A DNA stretch of 64,000 bases from Mesorhizobium sp. NZP2077. GTDB taxonomy: Bacteria; Pseudomonadota; Alphaproteobacteria; Rhizobiales; Rhizobiaceae. Location: NCBI RefSeq assembly GCF_013170805.1, contig NZ_CP051293.1, positions 6,206,001 to 6,270,000 on the forward strand, read 5' to 3'. The notes below the pieces were generated by a model, which made no database searches, was not told where the DNA came from, and saw only the letters and a program-made list of their open reading frames with translations. Each line of letters opens with the position of its first letter. The stretch's first letter is position 1. Positions 28,103 to 36,889 of this stretch are shown here, one piece after another. A program made the translations under genes and the position numbers.

Positions 28103-29304
28103 CGCAACACCTTCTGTAGCCTATCGGCCGGCGTTTCGAAGTCCAGGGTTTTTCGGGGTCGCTGATTGAGCCGCAGGGCGACGGCGTTGAGTTGGGCCTG
28201 CGAGACATGGGAGAGGTTGGTTTCTCTCGGGAAGTACTGCCTGAGCAGGCCGTTGGTATTTTCGTTGCTGCCGCGCTGCCAGGGACTTCGCGGATCGCAG
28301 AAGTAGACCTGTAGATCGGTTGCAACGGTGAAGCTCTTGTGCCGAGCCATCTCCTTGCCCTGGTCCCACGTTAGCGAGCGCCGCAACTCTTCGGGCAATG
28401 TGCCGATCGTCTGGGCGAGGGCCGCCACGACGGTGGCCGAGTCCCTCCTCGCCACCTTTACAAGCATCGTGAACCGGCTGTGTCGCTCGACGAGGGTGGC
28501 GATGTGCGTGTCGTTCGCCCCGGTGAGCAGATCACCCTCCCAATGGCCTGGGATGGCGCGATCCTCAGCCTCGGCGGGGCGCTCGCGGATGGAGATCATA
28601 TCGAGTATTTGTCCTTGCCCCGTCCGGCTCTGTGCGCCTTTGGCGAGCCGCATCTGTCGTTTGGTACGCAGGTGCGCTGTTAGTTCCTTCTTGAGCACCC
28701 CTCGCGACTGGATGAATAGACTGCGATAGATCGCTTCATGAGATATCCGCATGCTTGGATCGCCTGGGTACTCTCGCCTCAGCCAGCCCGCTATCTGCTC
28801 CGGGGACCATTGCAGCGCTAGCTTTTGCGCCACCCGCCACCGTAGCCGCCCAGAGCATGCCAGGCGACACCGCTTCGGGCGCAGCGCTCGCTCCCAAGCA
28901 TACTTGTCGGCCCGGGTTGCACGTACGCTTGTGCACCGCCATTGCGCGAGATCTCGCGACATATTGTCGATGGGGATCGCCCGAGACTTCGTGCAATAGC
29001 GCGGATCGCAAGACCCGCCGCGATCCCGCGAGAGATCTCTTCGCGCTCCGCCAGCCCGAGCGCCAAGGCCGCTCTACGCCTAGCTGACGGAGCAATGCCG
29101 CCGTGTAAGGATACGATCCGTTGAACGCCGGTCTTGTTCCGGCGGTCCAGTGCCCGCGAGATCGACGAAATGCTCTGACCTTGCTTCCATCGCTCCCAAA
29201 GCTCGACCTTCTGCGCTGACGTAAACCAGATCCGTGACGTCACCATGCAACACCTCTTCATCCTCTCAGATTAAAGCGTGTTGCGACGACCGGTTGAACC
29301 CACC
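28084..29304 (-). mobile_element. IS30-family insertion sequence
   Basis: About 1.2 kb. The left end reads GGTGGGTTCAACCGGTCATC followed by GCAACAC; the right end, reversed, reads GGTGGGTTCAACCGGTCGTC and GCAACAC, differing by one base in 27. The outer 17 bases may belong to the element or to a palindromic target into which it jumped, since IS30 elements favour palindromes and the same 22 bases occur without IS30 at 25231. No direct target duplication is obvious. It sits between the first caspase gene and the FecR-like gene, in non-coding sequence. Confidence 0.8.
28099..29246 (-). pseudogene. IS30-family transposase with a one-base deletion
   Basis: The N-terminal HTH half (MVTSRIWFTSAQKVELWERW, AIARSLGRSPSTICREISRN) is in one frame; it loses frame after GGAQAYV. 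The rest, in the next frame, starts RATRADKYAWERALRPKRC and holds the DDE domain: GHWEGDLLTGANDTHIATLV (first Asp), RSLTWDQGKEMARHKSF (second Asp), RGSNENTNGLLRQYFPRETN (Glu). One C missing in TAC(C)GTGCA restores a single reading frame. The ATG at 29246 has GAGG upstream. If the deletion is real the element cannot move by itself. Confidence 0.85.
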
Positions 29305-29386
29305 GGCGCAAACCGAACGAACACACTTACCCGTCCGCGAAACGTCGGATTCTGGCATGTCCTCAGTTGTCTGACGCCATGGCAGC

Positions 29387-30343
29387 CTATTTCCTGGTGA
29401 TGTTTTCCTGGCCAACAATGGCTTGAGCAAAGAAATCCTGGTTCTCACTGGCCAGAACCAGCAACCGCGAGATGGCTTCCACTCGCCATGTCGAGGGCGC
29501 GCGCCGAAGAAGGAATAAAGCCTCTTCGACCCGATACTCCTGGCTCGACGGCTCGTCGATGGTGGCGCCTTCAAGCACCGGGACATCCTCGGCGGCCACA
29601 AGGCGGATAGGCAGCTCGAGGGATATGCCGTTGGCGCCTTTGATCTCGAGTGTGTAGACGCCTGGTGCCACGCTGGACATCGTCAGGTTCGCGTGACGAT
29701 CATTTGTGACGTCCAGCACTTTCGCGGCGCCGCCATGTTCCTTGACCATGGTAATCGAATAGGGCGCCGTGCTGCCGACCCAGCGGATGGAAAGCGTATG
29801 GCTGGGGTCGATCGACTGCTCGCCAACGGCATAGACGCCCGGCATAATCAGATATTGAGAGGGTATCGTCTCGCGAGTGTCGCCGACAATGGCAGCTGCC
29901 ATATCGCGCGTCTCTTGCCAATCCTTGCCGATGATACCAAGCGTAAAGTCCAGGAGGCGCTGAAACCTGCCGATCACGGGGACCTCGGGTATTTCCACGA
30001 CATCGGGAAACTTGACTGAACGCACGGTGTTGTCCGGCATGTTGATCTCTGCGCTCACGCCGGCGCCAGGGCGCACGATATCGCCCGGCTGCAGGAAACA
30101 GCCGGCCTTTGCCGGCTGTGCATCGAGGCCGCGTTCGACGCTGAGCCATGTCTCAGCGCCGGCCTGCCGTTCGACCTTGATCACGCTTGCACGGGTGTCG
30201 GGGCCACATTCACAAAGTGGTGGTTTCTCGTCCTGCCCCAAGGCAGCTTGCACACAGGACAGGGCCACGGCGACAGCCGTTGCGGTGCCCAAGGCGAACC
30301 GCTCGAACTTCCGGCGTACTTCGCACCGCTTGTCACACGCCAT
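29387..30343 (-). CDS. FecR-like periplasmic protein
   Basis: 318 residues. An N-terminal signal (FALGTATAVAVALSCVQAALG) comes after a charged start. Residues about 55-105 resemble a FecR sensor domain: a Cys-rich CECGPDTRASVIKVERQAG, then GCFLQPGDIVRPGAGVSAEI and MPDNTVRSVKF. The central part is a beta-rich domain (ITMVKEHGGAAKVLDV) and the C-terminus is helical. ATG at 30343 has GAGGGGG upstream. It is 29 bases after the CHASE2 gene in the same direction, so the two form an operon. FecR proteins normally pass a signal across the envelope; here no sigma factor gene is adjacent. Confidence 0.68.
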   Translation of the reverse strand: MACDKRCEVRRKFERFALGTATAVAVALSCVQAALGQDEKPPLCECGPDTRASVIKVERQAGAETWLSVERGLDAQPAKAGCFLQPGDIVRPGAGVSAEINMPDNTVRSVKFPDVVEIPEVPVIGRFQRLLDFTLGIIGKDWQETRDMAAAIVGDTRETIPSQYLIMPGVYAVGEQSIDPSHTLSIRWVGSTAPYSITMVKEHGGAAKVLDVTNDRHANLTMSSVAPGVYTLEIKGANGISLELPIRLVAAEDVPVLEGATIDEPSSQEYRVEEALFLLRRAPSTWRVEAISRLLVLASENQDFFAQAIVGQENITRK

Positions 30344-30372
30344 TCTGCCCCCTCGCGGCCCGTCTGCAGAAT

Positions 30373-31896
30373 TCACTCGCTAGCCGGTGGAATATGCGGG
30401 CGGCTTCCAATCGCCTCCACCCAGGTCAGAGCCGCGGAAAGCGCCTCTCGGATGACCTGCAGGATAGAGGACATTCCCTCGAAGGCAACGGCAATGATCG
30501 GCGACATGACCGCTATGGCCGTTCCGGCCGCCAGGCTGGAGAATGCATGAACGGCGCCAAGAAAAAATACCGCAAGGATGGTGACGACAATCGCGAGCGC
30601 GGCCAGGACGAGTTTGGCGATGTGGTTGACAGGCGATCGCAGCCGCTCGTGTGCTTGATGGCCGGCGACATGGAAGACGGCGCCGATCGAACTGGCAAGG
30701 CCGATCAGCAGCAGTTCCCAGGCCCAGCCTTGATACTCGTCGACCAAGGTTCCAGAGGCGATCGCCCGGATGGCGTTGGCGTGCACCATCGCGCCTGGCA
30801 TGCGCAGCCCCAGAGGTGTCGCATGCAGATCCCCGGAGGCGGCGTAGCCGCCGCCGATGACGACGACCGCCCCGTCCAGCAGCGACAGGTTCTCACTCAG
30901 ACGCTGTTGCAGTTCATCAGCTTCGATAGTCTGGAAGACGAATGGCGCATAGCTGTAGGCGGCGGTAACTGCGCTGCCCGGATCCGACGGCAGCGAAAAC
31001 AGAATCCGCAGGACCGACAAGTCGTCATTGTCCGACGGCTCGTAAACGTGGTTAGCCACATTGAGGGGTTTGGCTTCGCACTTTGCGCTCGATCCGGGAC
31101 GCGACGCCGGAAACAGACATGCAAGACCGCTTCGGTCGACTTTTGCGTCCATCAGCGCGGCGCCAAGCAGTCCAAAGCCGGAAATGCGCCGCGCCGCCGC
31201 GGGCGTATCCCCGCGCATCAGGTGCCAGGCATAGACCGAGCGCACGACATTGTCCGGATCGGGTTGGAGCAGCGGCGACGCAAACCAGAGATCCGGATGT
31301 GACGATGGCGAAGCATCGGGACTGCATTTGGAGTCGTCGAAAATGGATGGATAGGCCTGGGCAACCGGCCGTGCCGGATTCGAGGCTTCGCTCACCACCG
31401 GCCGCACGGCCAATACGGGGATCGACTTCGCGATCGAATATGTCTCGGCGCACAGCAGCTTGTCGGTGTCGCTCGCTTTGTCACCCACCTGTGGCGCGAG
31501 CTCGACGTCGAGCACCACAAGCTTCATCGGAGTTCGGCCAGCATTGGCGCTAGCAAGCGCCTTCAGCATCTCGACGAGTTCGTCGCGAGGCGTCGCGAAG
31601 CCGGTTGCGCAGGCCTCACCGCGGGCCTTGGCCCAGATACGACAGGTCGCCTCACCGACATTGATAAAGACGTAGCGTACGCTCTTCTCCGACTGGACGT
31701 CGGCCAGCCGCTCCCGTGCAAGTTCGCGCATGATAACGTCGGATACGCTGCGGTCGAGCGACCGCACGGCCTCGACATGCCGCAGCGCGGTCATCGCCAG
31801 ACTGACCACAAGCGCCAACGCGCACAGCAATAGCCACTCTATTGCAAATGCCCGCAACAAGTTCTGCCATGGATGCGAGCTTGGTTCGTTGTTCAC
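30373..31896 (-). CDS. CHASE2-domain membrane sensor without output domain
   Basis: 507 residues. One N-terminal membrane helix (EWLLLCALALVVSLAMTAL), a large extracytoplasmic CHASE2 domain (about 40-395: RSLDRSVSDVIMREL, TPMKLVVLDVELAPQ, GAVVVIGGGYAASGDLHATP, MPGAMVHANAIRAI), then three C-terminal helices (WELLLIGLASSIGAVFHVAG, IAKLVLAALAIVVTILAVFF, SLAAGTAIAVMSPIIAVAF). CHASE2 usually precedes a cyclase, GGDEF or kinase. Here only about 35 residues follow the last helix, so the signal must be passed to another protein. It heads the operon with the FecR-like gene and is divergent from the second caspase gene. Confidence 0.85.
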   Translation of the reverse strand: MNNEPSSHPWQNLLRAFAIEWLLLCALALVVSLAMTALRHVEAVRSLDRSVSDVIMRELARERLADVQSEKSVRYVFINVGEATCRIWAKARGEACATGFATPRDELVEMLKALASANAGRTPMKLVVLDVELAPQVGDKASDTDKLLCAETYSIAKSIPVLAVRPVVSEASNPARPVAQAYPSIFDDSKCSPDASPSSHPDLWFASPLLQPDPDNVVRSVYAWHLMRGDTPAAARRISGFGLLGAALMDAKVDRSGLACLFPASRPGSSAKCEAKPLNVANHVYEPSDNDDLSVLRILFSLPSDPGSAVTAAYSYAPFVFQTIEADELQQRLSENLSLLDGAVVVIGGGYAASGDLHATPLGLRMPGAMVHANAIRAIASGTLVDEYQGWAWELLLIGLASSIGAVFHVAGHQAHERLRSPVNHIAKLVLAALAIVVTILAVFFLGAVHAFSSLAAGTAIAVMSPIIAVAFEGMSSILQVIREALSAALTWVEAIGSRPHIPPASE

Positions 31897-32186
31897 GTCG
31901 ATCTGGTTTCTTGGATTTGGAGGTCGGCGGCATGCTCAAATCTAACGATAAATCATGAGTTCACGCCAACCGCGAGTCAATTGGCTGATAAGGTCTCCAG
32001 AGAACTGACGGGTGGATGGTTTGGTTGCAAGGTGGAGGCTTGACGACGGCGGTCGAAGACTTCGGTAGAAGGATTATCGGTTCGGCAGGTCCGCCGTCTA
32101 TGTCTAAGTCCCACTGAGTTTGCGCCATTGAGCCGCCAGCGTCGACGCATTAGCATGGGGCGGATTTGGATCTCTCGGGCGGAAGG

Positions 32187-34766
32187 ATGAGGATGGGCAG
32201 CAGGCATTGCGGGAGCATATTCGCGGTGCTGCTGGCGCTGTTCTTCGCCATGATTTCACACGCGCCTCCAGCCGACGCCGGTGACGCCAGGCCGATGCGC
32301 GGCGTGGCCTTGGTCATCGGCGAGTCCCGCTACGATAATTTACCCGCTCTGCCCAACCCGGCCAACGACGCCCATGCTGTCGACCGGCTCCTGGGCGAAC
32401 TCGGCTTCGACGTCACCTCGGTCACCGACGGCGACAAGGCCAAACTCGACCGGAGCCTGCAACGCTTCGTCGAGGACGCTGCGGGCGCCGATGTGGCGCT
32501 GCTCTACTATTCAGGACATGGCATCGAAGCCGGTGGCGAGAACTATCTGGTGCCAGTCAGTGCCGATCCATCGTCTCTCACTGACGCCGGCAAAACCCTC
32601 GTACCCTTGTCTGGCCTGCTGGCCGAGTTGAAGGCCAAGGTTCCCGTCGCCATCGTGCTGCTCGATGCCTGTCGCACCAATCCGTTCCCGCCAGGCGCAA
32701 CCATCACCACGGCCTCCGGCCCGGCGCCCGTCGCCGCCGCCGGGCTCAACCTGACGCGCGGAGCTGCGCCTCTTGCCGATACCACTGATGCACCGCAGAG
32801 CCTGGGCGAGGTGATCGGCTTTGCCGCCGAACCCGGCCACGCCGCGCTCGACGGCGATGCTGGCGGCAACAGCCCCTATGCAGCGGCCCTGCTGAAACAT
32901 CTTGCCGCTGGCGGCTTTGCTTTCGGCGATGTGATGACGATGGTGGCCGAAGAGGTTTATGTACAGACCAGCGGCCGCCAGCGGCCATGGATCAATGCCA
33001 GCCTGCGCCGGCTGCTCTATTTCGGCCTGTCGCCGGAACAGGCGACGGGTGACGATGCCGCCATCCGCGGCGAGCACCGCAAGCTGCTGCTCACCATCGC
33101 CACGACGCCTCCCGACACCAGGCGTATCGTCGAAGCCGCCGCCAATTCAGAAGCCGTCCCACTCGGCACGCTCTATGGTCTGCTTGCGGCACTTGGCACC
33201 GATGTGCCCAGCGATCCGCGCGAGCTGGACCGACTGCTGCGCGATCAGACCGAGCATCTCAAGACCATCATTGCGGAACGGCGGGCGCTGAAGAGCACCG
33301 ACGTGGACATCGTGCGCCTGTCGGATCTCGCCGAAAAGGCGCTTGCCGACGGTGCGGTGACAGCGGCGATCCAGTTTCAGCAACAGGCCAAGGCGCGCGT
33401 CGCGCAACTGTCCAAAACCGTCGATCGGGCCGAGGCCGACGTGAAAACCAGGCGGATCGAATTCGCCGAAGTCTACAGCCGCAGCGGCGATACCTATTTC
33501 CTCGGCTTCCAGCAGATGAAGGCCGCCGACGACTACCGCAAGGCGTTCGAACAGGTGAAGAAATGGGACACCGGCCTCGCCTGGCATTACAAGCTGGCTG
33601 AAGCCAATGCCATCCGCGATTACGGTACGTTTCGCGGCGACAACAAGGCATTGCAGGTCTCGATGAGAACATTTGCCGAAGCGGCCAAGCTGCTTCCGCA
33701 GGACCAACTGACACCGCAATTGGTCATGACCCAGAACGATTTAGGCCTGGCGATGTTTATGTATGGGGAGCGTCAGAGCGATTCCGCGTCGCTGGAGAAG
33801 GCCGTAGGCATCTTCTCCAACATCGTCTCCAGCGGCATCAAACAGGTTGATCCTTCGCTCTGGGCAGAGGCCCAATCCAATCTCGGCACCACGTTGATAT
33901 CGCTTGGAACGCGCAAGAGCGGACCAGAGCAATATCAGCAGGCGGCCGTGGCTTTCCGCTCCGCCCAGCAGGTCATTTCGCGGACGCAACAACCTCTCAA
34001 ATGGGCGCTGGCACGCCGGGGCGAGGCAGACGCGGTGGCCTGGATCGGCCTGCGTGGGAATGAGCCCGACCGGTCGCGCGAGGCCGTCAATGCCTATGAG
34101 GACGTCCTGACGACGCTGACTCGCGAACTCGACCCACTCTCCTGGGCTGCGGTCCAGGATAGCCTCGGCAGTGCGCTATGGGCGATTGGCGATCGGCTGG
34201 ATGGCAGCGAGTTGCTGCAACAGGCCGTACAGGCCTATACCGCTGCACTCAGCGAAAACACTCGTGAGCGCGTGCCTCTCTGGTGGGCCGCGGGCCAGAA
34301 CAATTTGGGCAATGCGCTCTGCTCGCTCGGCCAGAGAGAGCAAGGCACGCAAAGCCTGGAGCTGGCGGCTGACGCCTATCGCAGCGCGCTGGAAGAATGG
34401 ACCCGCGAGCGCGAGCCCTTCAACTGGGCAACCGCGCACAACAATTTGGGGCGCACCCTTGTGATAACCGGCCAGCGCTCCGGAAACGACGCGACCATTG
34501 AGGCCGGAATTGCATCCTATCAGGAGGCTTTGAAGGAATGGACGCGTCAGAGCGCGCCGCTGCAATGGGCCTCCCTACAGGGCGGCCTCGGCGTAGCGCT
34601 GTTCGGTCTCGGCCGCGATAGGGCGGATGAAAAGCTTCTCCGGGACGCGCGGCAGGCGACGCAGTTGGCTAGGACATTCTACCGTGAGGCCGGCTACCCC
34701 CAATTCGATGGGTCTTTCAGGGATCGCCTAGCTGAGATTGACCAAGCGCTGGCCGCGCTGAAGTAG
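32187..34766 (+). CDS. Exported caspase-fold (peptidase C14) protein with TPR-like repeats (copy 2)
   Basis: 859 residues. Signal peptide (IFAVLLALFFAMISHAPPADA) then a caspase domain with His in VALLYYSGHGIEAGGENYLV (H111) and Cys in VAIVLLDACRTNPFPPG (C162); WI(N)ASLRRLLYFG closes the domain. The C-terminal half holds at least four near-identical units of about 50 residues beginning around residue 520, each with the pattern W-A-x-x-Q-x-x-L-G-x-x-L (for example PLWWAAGQNNLGNALCSLGQ and PFNWATAHNNLGRTLVITGQ). ATG at 32187 is chosen; one at 32193 is equally placed after GGAAGG. It is divergent from the CHASE2/FecR operon across 290 bases. Confidence 0.88.
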   Translation: MRMGSRHCGSIFAVLLALFFAMISHAPPADAGDARPMRGVALVIGESRYDNLPALPNPANDAHAVDRLLGELGFDVTSVTDGDKAKLDRSLQRFVEDAAGADVALLYYSGHGIEAGGENYLVPVSADPSSLTDAGKTLVPLSGLLAELKAKVPVAIVLLDACRTNPFPPGATITTASGPAPVAAAGLNLTRGAAPLADTTDAPQSLGEVIGFAAEPGHAALDGDAGGNSPYAAALLKHLAAGGFAFGDVMTMVAEEVYVQTSGRQRPWINASLRRLLYFGLSPEQATGDDAAIRGEHRKLLLTIATTPPDTRRIVEAAANSEAVPLGTLYGLLAALGTDVPSDPRELDRLLRDQTEHLKTIIAERRALKSTDVDIVRLSDLAEKALADGAVTAAIQFQQQAKARVAQLSKTVDRAEADVKTRRIEFAEVYSRSGDTYFLGFQQMKAADDYRKAFEQVKKWDTGLAWHYKLAEANAIRDYGTFRGDNKALQVSMRTFAEAAKLLPQDQLTPQLVMTQNDLGLAMFMYGERQSDSASLEKAVGIFSNIVSSGIKQVDPSLWAEAQSNLGTTLISLGTRKSGPEQYQQAAVAFRSAQQVISRTQQPLKWALARRGEADAVAWIGLRGNEPDRSREAVNAYEDVLTTLTRELDPLSWAAVQDSLGSALWAIGDRLDGSELLQQAVQAYTAALSENTRERVPLWWAAGQNNLGNALCSLGQREQGTQSLELAADAYRSALEEWTREREPFNWATAHNNLGRTLVITGQRSGNDATIEAGIASYQEALKEWTRQSAPLQWASLQGGLGVALFGLGRDRADEKLLRDARQATQLARTFYREAGYPQFDGSFRDRLAEIDQALAALK

Positions 34767-34860
34767 CAATTGCATTTCAACCTACCGCGAGGGGATCGAG
34801 GCTACTCTGGACGGCCACGCTAATCGCGCTGTTGCGCCTTGGACTCCCGGCAGAAGTCGG

Positions 34861-34880
34861 CTGAGCGGGTCTCCGCTCAG
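34861..34880. terminator. Perfect stem-loop downstream of second caspase gene
   Basis: CTGAGCGG-GTCT-CCGCTCAG forms an 8-pair stem with a 4-base loop, 94 bases past the stop. No T run follows on either strand, so its role as a terminator is uncertain. Confidence 0.35.
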
Positions 34881-34967
34881 GGAGAAAGCCGGCATTGAGG
34901 AGCCGAGTGCTTCGACTATTCGCTCAGATGCGACCTCTATCATTTTCGCCGGCAACGTCTGCTTTCA

Positions 34968-35475
34968 GGCGGCGGCAAGGCTGACCGCTACCGCCGAGAT
35001 GCTGAAGGGTTTCGGGCGCCGGGAGGCGTCTCTCATGCAGGAACCCGCGGGCCGCAGTTGATGGCTATGGGGATTTGTGCCTCGGGGTGTGCCAGCGCCT
35101 GTCGCGAACCTCCGCATAGGATGCGGTGGGCATTTCGTGGAAGCGGCTTCCGGGGCCAGGTCGCAGAGCCTGTAGCGTTGATTCCAGCGGGATTGGTGTG
35201 CGTGACGACCGGCGCTGCGGCAACTTGCACATAACATCCCGTTGACCGGCGCCGGCGTGGCGCGGTCATACGAGCAACTTGGCCATGCCGTGTCATGGGG
35301 CGTTCTCCCGGTTCGGCGCTCTTGAGGCAGGCGGTGCACGAGGCTGGCACCACCGTTCGAACCTCTCGATGATGACCATGCGTCCGTCGCAGCAAGGGCA
35401 AGCGGGCGGACGTCAGTCGGCTCTTCCAGAGGGTCGTCTTCAGGCAGCGGAGCGTGGGCATCGTCGGTATCTGAC
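34968..35475 (-). mobile_element. IS91-family remnant (transposase C-terminus plus element end)
   Basis: On the minus strand CPCCDGRMVIIERFERWCQP followed by PRAPPASRAPNRENAP and a stop at 35293 matches the zinc-ribbon-like end of IS91-family transposases (CPCCGGRM...IE.FE). Just upstream DAHAPLPEDDPLEEPTDVRP reads in a neighbouring frame, so a one-base indel separates them. The GC-rich sequence down to about 34968 is probably the non-coding end of the element. The rest of the transposase is missing. Confidence 0.6.
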
Positions 35476-35582
35476 GCCGATGGACATACGTCTTGGCCGT
35501 ATCAGGGGCACTCTGGCGGACAGCTGCCGCTCGTCACCGATCAACACTGACAATGGCTCAAGTCTCAAGCATTCCGTGCTCA
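35476..35582. other. Short junk stretch between IS remnants
   Basis: Nothing recognisable; together with the flanking remnants it makes up an otherwise gene-free gap of about 2.3 kb (34767-37073). Confidence 0.35.
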
Positions 35583-35716
35583 GCCTACAATTTCGTCACA
35601 GGCTGGAGACCTCAAGAACCTCACACCCTTTGAATACATTTGCAAAATTTAGACAAACGAGCCTCAAACGATTCAAGCTCGGCCCACCCCATAAAACCAA
35701 GGGACCCAACATCTAG
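35583..35716 (+). pseudogene. Degraded C-terminus of an IS481/IS3-like transposase
   Basis: Pieces in different frames line up with the usual ending of such transposases: AYNF, then DLKNLTPFEYICKI with a stop where Trp is expected, then SLKRFKLGPPHKTKGPNI and a stop at 35714-35716 (compare the common ...RFxLxPxHQxxGxN ending). Frameshifts and a nonsense codon show long decay. The family call is tentative. Confidence 0.4.
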
Positions 35717-35807
35717 CCGATCACGTTTGCCGTAATCCGGGCTTCGAATGGAAAGCGGCCGAGGCGACCCGCACTGGCACTCGGCCTTGTGCCAGGACGG
35801 TCTTATA

Positions 35808-36148
35808 CCGAGGCCATGCAACTCCATATCAACGAGATCAGCCGCCATGTCGAAAAGGGCGCCCATGCCGTACTCGTCATGGATCGCGCCGGATGGCACA
35901 CCACCGCAAACCTCAGCATACCGGACAACATCACCCCGATCTTCCTGCCGTCGCGCGCGCCGGAGCTGAACCCGGTCGAGAACGTCTGGCAGTATATGCG
36001 CCAGAACTGGCTCTCCAACCGTGTCTTCGACAGCTATGACGATATCATCGATGCGGCCTGCGACGCCTGGCAGAAACTCCTCGCAGATTCCGAGACCATC
36101 ACATCAATCGGGATGCGCCAATGGGCCCATGTCGGTCAAACCCCATGA
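35808..36148 (+). pseudogene. IS630 transposase, C-terminal half (inverted)
   Basis: Reads TEAMQLHINEISRHVEKGAH, AVLVMDRAGWHTTANLSIPD (second catalytic Asp), PSRAPELNPVENVWQYMRQN (catalytic Glu) and a final IGMRQWAHVGQTP. It has no start of its own and continues, in the original element, from the ALPFAD end of the minus-strand half. Confidence 0.78.
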
Positions 36149-36164
36149 CTCTTGGTATTATATC

Positions 36165-36889
36165 GGCAAACGGCAGTGCGAGAGCCGCCCCGGTACCACG
36201 TGCTGGGCAGATGGCGCCGAACAGGTAGGCGCTCTTGTAGCGCTGGTCGGCCGGCTGTCGCGGCCGCGTGCCGCGTCTGGCCCACTGCCGTACAATCCCG
36301 TTCTTCTGGCCGATCCTTGCTTCGTCCTGGAACCAGATCTCCACCTTCGTGCGCGGCGGCAAGTCGCAAAGATGCGCCTTCAGCGTGCGAGGCCAGTTTT
36401 TTTGAATTCCTCGATGATATGGGCATCCTGCGCCGGATGACGCGGTCGCACACTCATGTGGGAGAAGCCGAGCTTGTGCAGCAGCTTCCCGACATAGCGC
36501 GCGTCATAATCAATGCCGAAGCGGTCCTTGATGGCTTTCTTCAGGTCGATCCGCCGCCAGCGAACGACGCCATCGACGGCACGATCCGGGCCCTTCTCCA
36601 CAAGCGCGGCCAGTTCGGCCTGCTGCTCATGCGACAGCCGGGACGCTGGTCCCGGCGCCCATTGGTCCACAAGACCATCGGGGCCGGCCGTGTTGAACCG
36701 ATGCACCCAGTCGCGTAGCGTCTGGCGATCCATCCCGCCGATCCGGGCCGCATCGGCCCGGCTCATGCCGTCCAGAACCGCTGCGATCGACAACAGCCGG
36801 CTGCTCTGGCGCACATCCTTTGAGTTCCGGGCAAGACGGCGAAGCTCCCCCGCCGAAAAGTTCGTCCGCAACTTCACCGCTGATCCCAT
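36165..36889 (-). pseudogene. IS630 transposase, N-terminal half
   Basis: MGSAVKLRTNFSAGELRRLA, IGGMDRQTLRDWVHRFNTAG (HTH) and LHKLGFSHMSVRPRHPAQDA make up the DNA-binding part. The frame ends at 36380 just after a run of seven A (complement of 36397-36403); the expected continuation (NWPRTLKAHL, VEIWFQDEARIGQKNGIVRQ with the first Asp, KSAYLFGAICPARGTG) is in the -1 frame. This is either decay or the programmed -1 slip used by some IS630 members. It stops matching at ALPFAD, where the inverted half has been joined. Confidence 0.78.

Noticed and set aside
28818..29261. Programmed frameshift in the IS30 transposase
   Set aside because: There is no slippery run at the frame change; a missing C is the simpler reading.
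30187..31302. A 371-codon plus-strand frame across FecR-like and CHASE2 genes
   Set aside because: Arg/Gln/Gly-rich antisense of two well-formed genes.
25342..34766. CRISPR array or phage block as an explanation of the repeats
   Set aside because: The repeats are only two or three copies with unequal spacing, and no cas, integrase or capsid gene is seen.
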